NCBI GenBank assembly: GCA_033239005.1
Contig: BSQZ01000101.1
Span: 1,368,501-1,432,500 of the forward strand
Reading direction: 5' to 3'
Source: Lamellibrachia satsuma
Lineage: Eukaryota > Annelida > Polychaeta > Sabellida > Siboglinidae
DNA length: 64,000 nt
Under the pieces are notes generated by a model. That model saw only the letters and a program-made list of their open reading frames with translations, had not been told where the DNA came from and searched no databases. Numbering within the stretch: position 1 is the stretch's first letter; the number at the start of each line of letters is the position of its first letter. This document shows positions 13,191-26,400 of this stretch, one piece after another. The translations under genes were made by a program, and so were the position numbers.

Positions 13191-13293
13191 GCAATTCGCT
13201 GCACGCTGCAAAACTGTCAGTGTGATTGTTTCTGTCCGGGCAAGACCAACCTCAGAAGCTGTGATACGTGTAAACATGGTTGGGTGGCACATG
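13191..13293 (+). CDS. bnc: Basonuclin, first visible coding exon (Cys-rich basonuclin box)
   Basis: This exon encodes the N-terminal cysteine-rich box of basonuclin, a nuclear C2H2 zinc-finger protein. It reads [10 protein letters not shown], then [10 protein letters not shown], then [14 protein letters not shown], which closely matches the vertebrate BNC1/BNC2 box with its CKHGWVAHA ending. Seven cysteines in 34 residues suggest a metal-binding fold. The acceptor is a pyrimidine-rich tract ending in TGTAG at 13190, and the donor is ATG|GTAAGTG at 13294. The exon is 103 nt (34 codons plus one base); the leftover G joins CC of the next exon to make the expected alanine. No start codon lies in this exon. 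In vertebrate BNC1 only a few residues precede the box, so the 5' coding exon may be too short to recognise. Confidence in gene identity is very high and in the exact borders high. Confidence 0.95.
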
Positions 13294-13754
13294 GTAAGTG
13301 AATGCTTTTTCTAGATGCACATCTCGAGTCATCCAAGTACATCTCCTAGTGCTCGTTATCTGAGTGCATTTCTTTAGGCAGTTTCTTTTCAGCCTTATGA
13401 ATTACCCATGGCCAACAATTGGAATGTTGACAAATTAACCATATAAGTGTTTTGTTTACTCTTGGTATCCATCCATCCAGTCTTAAAGCACCGGAAAAGA
13501 CAGCAGTCATGCAAATGCCATATTATATTGCTTATTGGTTTTGGAACAGAAACATCAGTGCACTCTGTCACTATAAAATTGGCAGAATTCTGTTAAAAAA
13601 TAATTGAAATATTTGTCTGCGTCTAAAAACTAGTGTGAAATTTACTTTTGATCACAAAAGAGGTGTGCACGGAAATGGTCCGAAACAATGACAGAAACTT
13701 GTTAGCTAATACTAACGTTGTAATACCCAGTACTTAAAAATAATAATTTAGTAT

Positions 13755-13885
13755 TTTCATAGCACCTGAATCCTCAGGAACATGAGCTCAGAGGCACAAC
13801 AAACCAGAACCATTAAGCATGATATCATGAACAGAGATGCACAAAAGTCATCATCAGAGTGGGGGACCGTCGAAGACTTAGCATG
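13755..13885 (-). repeat. LINE second-family 3' tail fragment, inverted
   Basis: GAGGCACAACAAACCAGAAC followed by CATGATATCATGAACA is the reverse complement of the tail seen at 33085-33180 and 38085-38180. Confidence 0.5.
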
Positions 13886-14886
13886 GAACTGTGTATTAAA
13901 CTTCAGTTGACATGAAATCACCTTCGCTACCGATAGCGAGGACCCTGAAGTAGTGCTATAACACAGCAAACTCTGATGGTCGCTGTCTTTCACATGACAT
14001 TGACAGGAGATGGAGATTTTTAATTAAAGCAATCCATAAGGTTTAATGACAATCGTCAATGTGTGTGGCAGGTTGCAGTGAACTGCCTGCCATTGTCTTG
14101 GGACCGCGCTTGGATTAATCTCACATCGCATGTCAGGTGTCCCAGCAGACGACTGACTGGCATGCAATGGCTTCTGGGCTGCCAAGTTGCCAGACGCTGG
14201 GGACTGCCACACTGCTGAGAGACACACTGAATGAGCACGTTTGTGTCAATAATGTATGAGTATGGACATGAATCGTCAGGACAGCTTCTTTTGCACTGAC
14301 CTCCAGTGCCACCGGTCTGACGAACTTCACCATCTCTGGTCACCTCTTGGGGATCTCCATCGGTCTGTGTTCCGTTGTCTGCAAATCAGATTGATTTGTC
14401 AGATTGTCATGTTCCTGAGACGGTTTCTTGATAGGGTGTCATGTCTTCCTGTCTTTCAATCTGAGTTCTAAGTTTGTCATGAGTCATGGCCGTCGTATTC
14501 TCTTTTTTTCTGTGATGAATGTTTTCAGCTCCTGAATTTACATGTTGTTTGTCATATTAAAAAACCCAATGTGTCCCGTTGTCATGAAGAATCTCTGCTG
14601 TGCCCTGTTTGGTGGCCTGCTGGAGTGGCTGTTTAAAGTGCATATAACGTGGTTGCTGGAAGTCCTAATTCTGTTTTGAAAAAGCAACTTTTAGCTAAAT
14701 AAAATGCCTTCATGGTAATAGGACTTGACACACAGAGCCGATATATTCGCACCTATGAAATGTGATGATTCGTAGCAATCTCGCAAATGGTACATCTAAT
14801 CCATTTTGTGACATTCCATACGCTTGATGAAGATTGTGTAACTTTGAACCATTTCCCCTCAGAACAATCGTAGAAAACATGCAAAG

Positions 14887-15312
14887 TGTTGAGAACAAGT
14901 GTACATAACTAAGCACTATGATGTCAGCGGGCGTGTGTCTCCCAAGAGACAGTTTCATGGTGGTGAGAATAATTGTACATAACTAAGTACTGTGACATCA
15001 GTCGACATGTGTCTCCCAGGAGGCAGTTTCATAGTGTTGAGAATAATTGTAGGTAACTAAGTACTGTGACATCAGCCGGCATGTGTCTCGCAGGAGCCAG
15101 TTTCATAGTGTTGAGAATAATTGTAGGTAACTAAGTACTGTGACATCAGCCAGCATGTGTCTCCCAGGAGGCAGTTTCACAGTGTTGAGAATAATTGTAT
15201 GTAACTAAGTACTGTGACATCAGCTGGCATGGGTCTCCCAGGAGTCAGTTTCATAGTTTTAAGATCAAGTGTACATAACTAAGTACTGTGACGTCAGTGG
15301 GGGGTGTCTTTA
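14887..15312 (+). repeat. 74-bp tandem repeat, about 5.7 copies
   Basis: Each unit carries GTTGAGAATAATTGTA, then AACTAAGTACTGTGACATCAG (variable), then GTGTCTCCCAGGAGGCAG and TTTCATAGT. Units differ by a few bases each. Confidence 0.92.
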
Positions 15313-16199
15313 AGTTTCACCCTCAATCAAATGAAAACTCTTGTTTCATGTTGGTAATTGCAAACTTATCTAACATATAACTATTTACATTTCTAATTCA
15401 CCAAAAATTAGTTCATGAATTAGTTTGACATTTTTTACTTGATATATGAGCAAAAATAAAAAATTCTATATCATAGGCACTTTCACATTTTCCCGTCTCT
15501 TTTCATGTACAATGTTAAATGCTGTTGCACCTTTGTTAATTTTGTGGACCAAACAAACTTTGTAGATTTTATTCTTACAGGATATATATAAACAATTTGG
15601 CCAAGTTATAACAATAGTATCAGGTAGTACATTTCTCATTAACATAGGTTAACAACTGATCTTTATGGCAAATGATTTTGTCATTAGGTTTAGTGATATT
15701 TCAACAAAATCTTGCAAAATTTGTCATAACAAATTTAATAATTAAAAGCTATTCTTTATCTAAATTCACGGCATTAATGTCAAACAGATCATAAACAAGT
15801 TTCTGGCAAAGATATCACGTTATTGTTGATATTTTTACTGAATATCGTCAGACCAATTTATGGACCTTTATATTCACAGATGCACCCATGTCTCGTGTCG
15901 TAAAAAGAAACTCTACACAGAGCACTGTAAATCAGTGTCAGATGGGCCCATATAGGACTGTTTTAATCACAAGTTCCGTTACTCGTGCTTATGGATTCCA
16001 GAAGACAGACATACCTTCACAGTTTTATTATGTTGTAGGCAGCATACAGTGCAGCTGCACACATAATGTCATCATACATCAATGGATCTATCACATGTGT
16101 CCTTGGCCCACAGGGTCTCAGCTGTGGAGTTGTACAGGAAGATCTTGTAGCTCCTTCAGTAAGGGTGTCATTTAGTACTTGGGTATCTTTTTGTAAGTA

Positions 16200-16572
16200 A
16201 ATAACTTTAGTAAGGTTTTAGTTTAGTCAGGCTGTATTTTGTTTTGTAAGGGTGTCTTTTTATAAGGACATGTGCCCTTTAAAATAAGGGTGTCCTTAAA
16301 AAGTGATGTAAGTAACAGTTAGGGTGTCTTTCATTTAGTAACGGTGTCTGTTAATAAGGCTGTTTTTCATCTAGTAAGGGTGTCCTTTGGGAAGGGTGTC
16401 CTTTAGTAAGGGTGTACATTAGTAAGGGTGTCTTTATTTCATACGAGTGTCCTTGGTTAAGGGTGTCCTTATGGAAGGGTGTCCTTGGTTATGGGTGTCC
16501 TTATGGAAGCGTGTCCTTTAGTAAGTGTGTCCTTGGTTAAGGGTGTCCTTTAGTAAGTGTGTCCTTCAGCCG
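16200..16572 (+). repeat. AAGGGTGTCCTT minisatellite, 15-16 bp unit, irregular
   Basis: More than 15 copies of AAGGGTGTCCTT(TAGT/GGTT/ATGG), with spacing that becomes more regular toward the 3' end. Confidence 0.88.
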
Positions 16573-16796
16573 TGCACATTTCATTACCAGATAAATTCAA
16601 TGCCAGGACATTTCAACACTGGACAATTTGACCATGAATATGTCAAGGACAATTCACAACCTTGTGTAAAATAGCATTGACATGCACACAATTGACATAC
16701 ACACAATTGATATATCTCAGTTTCTCTTCTCTCCTCATCTGTTGTTGTTATTGCAACCTTAAATAACAATTGTAATGCAAAATGGGCTAAATAATA

Positions 16797-16802
<6 letters not shown>

Positions 16803-16884
<82 letters not shown>
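16803..16884. repeat. (TA)n microsatellite
   Basis: A pure TA run of about 80 bp in basonuclin intron 1. Confidence 0.97.
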
Positions 16885-16887
<3 letters not shown>

Positions 16888-18689
16888 ATTGCCTGTTGAA
16901 ATGATTTTGACATCTAAGACAATTACAATTAATAAGCTACAATCGCATGAACTAACAACTTAGAAAGTATTTATGTAACTCAGTATTTTTATCTCGGGTC
17001 ATTTAAAAAAAGTTTTTACTTGAAAGTTTGGCCACAGCCATCTAAGCATCAGTTTGGCATTTGTTTCCAGCTCAGAAATTAGATTTGGAACTTCAAAACA
17101 GATCTGCTTACTGGTGTCTATTAACTTGAAAACCTGATATCAATATGTAATGATGGAGGAAACCAATACAGTGTCATCATCTGGCCTTCAATCGTATGAA
17201 CACTGAATGAATTTGGGCTTTTAGCCACTTTCATTATGGACATATTTTATACTGCAGTATATCTGCATTGTTAATAATTTATTATAGTTCTCTTTTTTCT
17301 ATTTTATTACAATATGCTGAACATTACACGAGTAGTTATTCCTTTACCCAAGGAGTAAACCCAAATTGTAACACCGGCGTTCAATTAGATATGCTGCTTA
17401 AATATTTAAATTGGCAGAGTTTTATTGTAACAGTGGACAGATTTCTTCAAAGAAATAGACAAGTTTGACAGTAATGACAATGTACACTTTATTACTGACA
17501 AGCTGTGCATTAAATTTTTTTAGACAACCATAATACCTGTATTCCTTTACTCAATATATATCAATCCACAACATGTGACCTATAATCTCTTCTTATTATT
17601 AGTTTATTTTTATTATTATTATTATATATTATTAATAATTAACTTTATTATTAGATCTAGCAAGGTGACAGAGGAACAATATCTCCCTGACAAAATAACC
17701 CAGATAACATGACACGAAAGAATTATCAGACTTCGTTCTCTTAATTTTGGGTGTGGATATTTTTTTCTTATTATTATTAAATATTACATAATAATAATAA
17801 TATAATAAATGTTATTTAGACACTCATTTCCAGAGTAAGACCCTGTGCAGAAGTGTTTTCATTAGAACTAAAGATTAAAGACAATAAATGCTGACTATAC
17901 ATAATATACATAATGTACACTTGTCTAATAAACGTACAACAAATTACACACCGAGATTATCAATAGCACATTTTCCCCACTAAGAGTTGGAATGTTTGCC
18001 TGAGTCTGGGGAGTGATCCTGCTGACATACGTCTGCCATGGGCTTCTAGGACAACATGCTAGGCACAGTGTCTGAGAGGGTAACGACACACCTACATGGC
18101 GCTAAAGTTAGGTGTCCTGATTGGCACCAGGTGTGACTTCCTCATCCCTGCGTCAGTCCCTCTGATCCCCAGCAACCCATATGGAGTAGTTTAGATTCCC
18201 TGCCCAGCATTGGACCAATCACCAATGTGGGGACTTCTCTGCTCAGCTTCAGTGAACCACACCAGGGTGAAATCAGAACAGTTCTGATTGAATGTCATGC
18301 CTATTACAGTTGACTGTATGGAGAGTGCTGTGTGAAGGTGCCAATACTAGCTACTGGTGTCCAGTTGCAAGCAGTAACATGTTCAAAGGAATGGGCATAA
18401 TGACAGTGTCAGAGGCTCCCAGAAGAGTAACAGAGTGCTCAAATTGGCCACAGCTGCTGCTGGAATTGTGAAGTCATACCTTTGGAGGGGGTTGCTATGT
18501 CACTGATCAGCTGCTGCTAGATTTATTCCTTAGTATTACCATATAAGGTGATGCGTATTTATAGCAATTTCCAATGTTGTTTTTTTACACAGTTATGGAT
18601 TAGTTTTAATCGTGCCATTTTGGTAATTTAATTAAGGGCCTCGGCTATGATATCAGTGTCATTGTGTCCAGCCAGTGATGATTTCAGTG

Positions 18690-19075
18690 TTACCACATGA
18701 AATCATAATTAAAAATGCACACACCTCAGCTTATGAGGGGGACGTCAAGTTACCAGCATTTTTTATTAAGGGACATAGAAGAACTAGAGGCCACAAAGTA
18801 ACGTTAGTGAAGGAACAGCATAGATTGGATATCAGAAAATGTTTATTATCACAAATGACAATAAATGAATGTAGCAAATTATCTACTCATTGTGTAAATG
18901 CTAGCAGTGAGAATAAATACACAAAATTTACAAATATCTCAGAAGGGCGGATTACACATAGATGAATATTTGTTGGACTTTCGATAAGCCAATATCTTCT
19001 TTGTCCACGGTCCATCTTGGGTTTTTGCTAAATGGATGGCAATCTTGTTAAATCACCATCTTTTTGCCCTAGCTA
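18690..19075 (+). pseudogene. LINE 3' fragment, copy 3 of the CR1-like family
   Basis: HRRTRGHKVTLVKEQHRLD and NECSKLSTHCVNASSENK match the C-terminus of the LINE ORF in the copies at 4031-4378 and 56500-56880. The tail has ATAAGCCAATATCTTCTTTG. It lies within basonuclin intron 1. Confidence 0.75.
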
Positions 19076-19819
19076 AGTGGCAGTTCATTTTGTTAGTTTC
19101 TTCTGTTTCTATTAAAAATAAACTTGGAAAATCCATAAGAGAGGATATACTGGATACATGACTGTGCCTTGGTCAGAATGTGAGACAAAAGTATTGACCA
19201 TTGGGGACTAGACTTCAAAGCAGGTTGCATTTGAACTATCCAGCCATGTTGCCTTGTGGCTTGGGCCAGGTGGTCAGCACCTGATTGACATAATCAAAGC
19301 TTTAATTGTCTCATTTCCTTGGTGGTAGTTCAGAGGTCATCATTATGATTTGGACCCTGTTTCCAGTGCTTGGCCTCCACAGACATAAAATACATGGTGC
19401 ATGGCCTTTAGACTTAGTCAGGGTCAACTGGGACTATAGCTCGGACAATCAGGACCCTCAACTCGGCCAATGGGATGCTCAAATACAGTAGCCAATATAT
19501 GTACATAAGAACTATGTTGTCTACCTGCACTCAAGACTTCAGATCCAACATTGAGGATGATAGTGTAGTTACCTCAAATGTTGTAGCTTAGATCATACAC
19601 TCTTAGATCAACAAGTCACCAATATAATGGAACGGTAGCCCATTACAATATAGTACAGATAATGTGAAATGAAAGAATGATGACACCTAATTCCATTAAT
19701 TTTATGGATGTTTCCTTGACTTAATAATGTACAACTGCAATGCCTTTTTCTTAAGATTAGACAATCCAGCTAGGCAGTTTGTATTTTTTTTATTAAATGT
19801 TTAATTTACTTTAAAATAA

Positions 19820-20100
19820 AAAACACAGTCACACACAGTCACACACAGAGAACACATACAGTCACACACACATAGTCACACACAGAGAAGATACACAGTA
19901 ACACACAGGGGTCACACACAGAGAACGCACACAGTCAGACACAGTCAGACACAGAGAACACACACAGTCAAACACAGTCACACACATAGAACACACACAG
20001 AGAACACACACAGTCACACACACACAGTCAAAAACAGTCACACACAGCCACAAAAAGTCATACAGAGTCACAAACAGTCACAAACACAGTCAGACACATG
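19820..20100 (+). repeat. CACACAGTCA-type minisatellite
   Basis: Alternating CAGTCACACACA and CAGAGAACACACA units. The Cys/Val-rich minus-strand open readings over it are artefacts. Confidence 0.9.
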
Positions 20101-20355
20101 CACACACGTTCACACACATGTACACACACGCATGCACGCACGCACGCATGCACGCACACACACACACACACACATGTATACATGCATGCATGCATGCATG
20201 CACGCACACACACACACACATGTATACACGCACGCACATACACACACGCACAAAGTAGCACATGCACGCACACATGCAAGCACACACACACACAGTCAGA
20301 CATGCACCCACACGCACGCACGCATGCACGCACGCACGCACGCACACACGCACTT
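20100..20355. repeat. (CA)n/(CACG)n/(CATG)n microsatellite block
   Basis: Mixed purine-pyrimidine tetramers and dimers for about 250 bp, giving long open readings in all frames that are not genes. Confidence 0.95.
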
Positions 20356-20639
20356 GCACAGAATCGTACCATAACTGCAACAGTTAAATTTAAAAACTGT
20401 ACGTAGGTGACAACACGAACACGGTGTCATGAAAAATAATTTCCCTGGCCTTTGTGTCAGATTTATCAGTTGGACCAACCATGGTCCCCGCTCAATGACT
20501 TTCTGTCTATTGATCTGTCCTGTCACTATGTACATGTCTGCCACTGCATTGCCCACTGTCACAGCCTGTGGACATGGGACAGTGTATTACTTGAGAGAGC
20601 CAGCCAACTGTCTCACAGTCTCAGAGCCAGATAATTATT

Positions 20640-21065
20640 GAGATAACTTCAGTCGGACACAAAGCCATCTATTAGTGTCTCTGTATGCCAACTGCCAGGT
20701 CCTGTAAAGCCGCAGCCCCCCTCTGTCAACAAGGCAAATTTAATTTGAATGCTTTGCGCTAATATGACGAACACAGAGGAGATTTGTGGTGGCGACACTG
20801 GCGTGGCACGCAAATCTATTGATTGCAGATCTACTATTGAACTGTATCAGAGCTATCGTGCCTAGCGTGCGTGCGCCGGAGCGTCATTTCACCAAGCAGG
20901 GGACAATCGCTTGACATGGCTCAAGACGGTACTGTTGCATGTATAGACATGGCAGCCAGGGGGGGCACCTACGACGCGGGTCATTTTTGTTGTCATGACT
21001 GGCAAATGACTGCCGTGTGCATGAACATCAACATGAGAATATATGCATCAGTGAACAAACGCATG
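20640..21065. promoter_or_regulatory. bnc: Candidate intronic regulatory island
   Basis: Within the CpG-poor intron 1 this stretch has many CpGs (GATTTGTGGTGGCGACACTG, GCGTGCGTGCGCCGGAGCG), balanced composition, and no repeat or coding signature. It follows the microsatellite block. That is compatible with an unmethylated enhancer or alternative promoter, but no specific binding site is claimed. Confidence 0.25.
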
Positions 21066-22644
21066 GTGTCAGCAACAGAAGTGTCGTTTTAGCTCAGAAA
21101 AAAGCTGTATTGTAGTTACGCCAAGCTGCATTATAGTTACACTGGTATGCTTGTTTTGTTTTATTTTATGAATAGTAATCAGTAATGTGTGTTTACCTGA
21201 AAGGTGTGGCACCCCTGAGATTGGATAGGTTGTAAAAAAATTAATTAAAAAACCCATGTATTGTCTAATTCACAAGTTGGTTATAAGAAGGTCCAGGCTC
21301 CTCAGACAGGCAAACAATGGTAATTAGCAATTGTAGTTATTGATCAAGTGGATCTGTATGGTTCTCTCCACAGATTATGTATACAGTTGTATGTAGTTAC
21401 ATATATGTTGAGTATAGTATATACCTTAGTTAATATGCACCTGTCAGTGTGAATTATGGGGGAGCTACGATACCCCCAAGATTTGTCAAAACTGTCTAAG
21501 CTGGACCACAAGGACTCTGAATATTCTAAATTCCCCGGGTGTCACTGTCCCTCCTTGTTTCAACCAGCATTATCCCACCAACAATGCAAAAGATAATGTT
21601 TACCCGATTTTATATTCTTAAATTGGATTTGTCACAAATTGTTGAGACAGTGACTTTTTCATCTCGCAGTGTTTCCTGGTTGTCATATGAAATTTTTGGG
21701 TTTATTATTTGTAAGAATTACATGTATGACAGTTCTATTAATACTGGATACGTTTCTGGCACAATGATCCCTTGATTTGTCTGTGTGAGTCAAAGCCCAA
21801 ACCATCTCATAAGAGGTGTACATTTCAGACGCGGGTAGATTTATTTCAAAGTTGCCGATCAGTGTCTGTCTCTGAGCGACTTTGGTGAAGTCGTGGATCT
21901 GTCCCGAGAAGTCTTCTAGGGGTGTGATTTCTGGGTCTGTATCTCTGCGAGATGTTTACATGTGCGGTTCCTGGTTCTGTCGCTCAGAATCTTCCGGGCA
22001 TGTGATTACCAGGAGTGTCTCTGGGAGTCTTCCCAGACGGTGGCGGGTGGGAACGGGTGGGGTGTTGGGAGGTGGTGGCAGGCAGTTCTAGGAAAGGTGA
22101 CTTTGGCAGTGGCAAGGAGTCCAGCTGCACTGTAACTAGACACTATCACATTAATTTGTCTCTGCTGCTGCTGGCAGGGAAAGGTCACAGCTGAGAGCCC
22201 ACACAGCTGACTTCCCTGCCAAGCCATCTGTCTGATACAGTCCCCGAGTCAGGCTGTTTGGACAAGCCATGCTTGTTGATAGGAAATTCTAGGAGATCTG
22301 GGCTCTTTCCAGGGATATTCCAAGCAGCTGTTGACATGGGTTTGATATGACCCAATGCCCCGCCTGTGTGCCACTCCATAACTAATGTGACTCCTGCTGC
22401 TGGACCATGGAGACGGTCCCCAGGGAGACCCCTGGCCATGCCCAAACATGGCCACAAGGCTGTGGGCTGTCCACTGCTTCTCCATGACTTCTGGGAGTGC
22501 ATTCCTTGAGCCAAGACAAGCCCAGAGGAAAGTCACTAAGTGGTCTTGCTCGGCTACACATCCCCATGTCACCTGGGGAGAGACAGGGAAGAACCCCAGG
22601 CTATGCCTTCCCAGACAGTTGTCTTGACACTTACACCCATCCCT

Positions 22645-22985
22645 CAGGCTAAATTGTGATACTTTTAATTCATTTTGACAGCAGTTTATGGTTTCCTTCA
22701 TAACTGTCTTCCAGGTTTAATTTATCTGTGACAATCTCTCTTGTAGCATTTTTATTTCAACATGGTTTTCAGAATTAATTTTGTGTAAATACAATGTGAG
22801 TAATACATGGTTTTCACTAAATATTTTAGTGTGGTTAAAATTGCGACACTTTTAATTAATTTTTATGACAGTTTATGGTTACCTTCATAACTGGGTATTA
22901 GGTTTAATTTATAATATATCTTATGTGATAATGTCTGTGGTAGTATTTAAATTTTTAAATATACCTTGGTTTTTGCAAAACAACT
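22645..22985 (+). repeat. Diverged direct duplication, about 180-bp unit
   Basis: ACTTTTAATTCATTTTGACA and ACAGCAGTTTATGGTTTCCT recur as ACTTTTAATTAATTTTTATG and ACAGTTTATGGTTACCTTCA about 185 bp later, with CTTCATAACTG and AGGTTTAATTTAT shared. Confidence 0.75.
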
Positions 22986-23328
22986 AACCTTATTTTATAA
23001 ATTTACGTGATGACACATTATTTTTTCATTTGTGACTTGTTAACTTTGTCACATGACCAACAAGGACATTAGTGGAAGGTTCAAATATAATGATTTGTTA
23101 CTACCTTTATAACAAAAGCAACACATATTTTGTCATGTAAAGTCTTGAAACTTGTTGAAAATTGTTGTCTTATTTATAAAAAAAATTCATTAGTTATTTT
23201 ATGGAAAAAAACACAGACCTGAAGAATAAATCATTATGTTTTTGCCAACAAATGTGGTAATGGACATATTTCATCTACAGATAATTAAATCATAAATTTA
23301 AGTAATTATATTGATGCTTAATTTTCAG

Positions 23329-23469
23329 TACCCCCTGGAGATTGTTGACACACCCTTAGGCAGAATCACCTTCCCTAATGACCCACCATACCGAGGATGC
23401 CCACTCCTAATGACACTCTTCCACTCCTTAATGACCACTAAGTATCTGGGACTGGTTATTTCAACCTAT
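23329..23469 (+). CDS. Weak candidate exon, 47 codons, possibly DENN-like
   Basis: The stretch lies between a good acceptor (TTAATTTTCAG) and a good donor (TAT|GTGAGTATTT), is exactly 47 codons long and is open throughout: YPLEIVDTPLGRITFPND, then PPYRGCPLLMTLFHSL, then MTTKYLGLVISTY. It is much less AT-rich than the surrounding intron. The pattern of a proline/glycine strand followed by a PLL..LF..L....L.LV helix faintly recalls the core of DENN domains, but I would not assign it. Basonuclins have no such segment between the two flanking exons, so it is not expected in the basonuclin mRNA. It may be an exon of a nested gene, a captured or dead exon, or chance. Confidence 0.2.
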
Positions 23470-26400
23470 GTGAGTATTTCCAAAGAATAGAAATCTCAAT
23501 TTCCCCCTTTAAAAGGTTTAATCTCTTCTTTATTTCAGGCTTCACCTACATTTTTTTAAGAACGTTGATATGTTTAATTGTCTTTTGACAGCTTTACATT
23601 TCAACAATATATATATATATATATATATTTTTATCCCATGTAAATATCATTTTATATAATTTAAAAAAAGTTTTAATTGAATTATCAAGACTTGAAAGAA
23701 AAATCTTGTAACAGAAGAATATGATTTTATTCAGCTATACCTAATAATAAAGATGTACATACAAAGAGTTAAACAAATAAATAAATATCATGAACCAAAT
23801 ATCAGTGTTGAATTAAGTAAACGAAGCACTACTAGGCAATTAATTAACTATGAATTGGGTGGGAAATGTATAATTTATTATAACTCAGCCTGTCAGAACT
23901 GACAAACTTCCAAGTTTCAAACTCCTAATTTGGTTGCCTAAAATACTGTAAAAAGTTATTGATCAGAATGTTTCATCATAAATGTTCTGTTGACATGTTT
24001 TACTAGTATTGGCAGTGTTAATTAGAACCGACTAGACAAATGTGATTAGCACAAGACTCACAAGATTTCTAACAACTGTCTTGGCCATACAGTGCTGGCA
24101 CCTGGTGGAGCTATGTTGCAGCACTTTTTGGTTGAGCATATTAATGGCATGTCGAAAGGAAGTCAGGGCATTCACTACTTGTTTATGTCATATTTCCATA
24201 TATTTGTGGATCTGATTGATGAGGCAGATTATAATGTGTCAGCATTTTTATCTATGAATTGTATCTACATTGTGCATGTTGTTATCTAAGGATTCATATG
24301 AAGCTAGTAAGTAAAAGTGTTGCAACAATAATAATTTTAGTCTGCGCTAGATCATATTATATCTGACGATGAAACATGTATTTTAACATATGCAGTAATC
24401 TAATGAACTGTGCATTTTCAAAAAATCCTGAAAGTGTACTCCTGACATTATTCTGATGCATAGTTTCTATGCTAGTTACATGAACGGCTGTATTCAATGT
24501 GAAAGGTGCGATAGTGTACTGTACTTTTTTTATTCTGTGTGTGTATGTAGATAACACTTTTGAATGCTTAGAACACTTGACAGATCATTCATTTTAAATA
24601 AATAACAAAGCTGACTTCAGTATGAGTACATCTTCAGGTATCAGTCATTCCAGACAAAGTTTGTGTTTCTTTTCTAAAACTGCATTTTCAGCACTGAGCC
24701 AGTGTTCGTGCATGCACAAGGTCACTACTTTTTGTAACTGTGATGTTTGTAATACCAGTAGATTTTCTTGTATGCCCAGAGTCTTCCAAACCCCAGTGGG
24801 ATGTTGTGTATATGCTAAGCAGTTTTAGGTACAGATAATGTTTTAGCTGATGCAAAACATAAAGAATAATTAATCTTTTTAATGGTAATATTAACAACAT
24901 AAGAGTGGTCTTATACATACCTAGTCACTTTTACAATCTGTTTTAACAATACATACGTTACTTGACACTGATATTTGGAATTTCTGTATAATTACCGGTA
25001 GTCAACAATTAAAAAAAATAAATCAGTTATGATAAATATGATTGATGGACCGCAGACCTGATGTATTTCCACAGGATAATGTGGGAAATCTGACACAACT
25101 GTGCTTTCCAATATATGTATGCAAACCTATGTAATAAATTTTTTTTTGCAATTTTGACCATTGCTGTTAATAAAGATATAGTAAAAACACTGAAGATAAT
25201 CGTGTGGGGGTTTCAAATTTTTGGCCAACTATGTATGAAGTGTACTTTTAAGATATAAAAAATATTTCTACACTCCATCCTCTGTCATATATGTTTAGGG
25301 CACACTAAACCCTCGTCAACTCCACTGAGTTAGAAGACAATGTAGTTCCGCTCAATTATTAATGTAATAATATTGTTTGTCCTTTCCACACCAATGTATT
25401 CCCCTCCCTGTCGTTTTACGAGACACAATTCCTGGAACAACCAACTCATATGAGACTTCTGCCTTATTAAGTTAAGGTCATTTATGAAGCGCACAGTTAT
25501 GAAAACAGGCACTCTGTTTTGGCTGTCACTCTTGGGCCTTCGGAGACTGTCCTGATGTCCTGGAAGCTGTGGACTGCACAAATATGTTTCGTGACATTGT
25601 AAAATGCAATATCATCACCCAGCAGTTAATAATTACATAGGATAGATGGTGATGGCTTAATCAGTTGACATCGCATGTTGACTTTTGGTGTGTCTTGATG
25701 GAATACTTTGCTGCATGCTAACGTTCAGTCAGAAATCGAGGGCAACTATGTCCACGGTTCAGAGGTGCCATCTTCACAATATCGTTTAACATTAGCCGTG
25801 CATTTTAGGATAGAATAAGATATTTTTATTTGACCAAAAACATATACAATAATATCATCAAATGCGTAATTTTTATAATTCACACAGTGAAACATACCCT
25901 ATAAAATGAAGTATTACTTTGCCTTAAGTGAAGATAAGACATCTTAGAACTGTATATCAGAATCGTAAAACAGTGTCTGTTATTTTCAGAATAATATTTG
26001 ACCATATTATTCTTTCAATGACTTCCTTTACTATGAAGAGGGAAATACAGTTGTAGAACTGATGTGCATTGCTAGTGGCATAGACCTTTGTAGACTTTTA
26101 GCATTCCATCTTAAAATTAAAACCATACATTTTTGGAAAAGTATATGGATATGTTATTCTTTCAAGTGACATCCTTTACTACGATGAGGGATTGGAAAAG
26201 TTATCTATATTGATGATGACGTAGACCTGTGTGAATGTTCATATCATTTGTCAAAGTACTTTTATACCACTCTTTCCGACACCAGACCAGCCACAAAAAC
26301 AGTTTTCAACATGCGTTGAACAACTGTGATCATTGATTATGGCAGTAAGGCGGTGTGGGGTGCGACTAGTACATATCAATTCACTCGGCACGCGCATTTA

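Noticed and set aside
22006..22701. Several overlapping minus-strand ORFs of 60-150 residues
   Set aside because: No domain, no splice support and different frames equally open; likely a locally GC-richer noncoding stretch.
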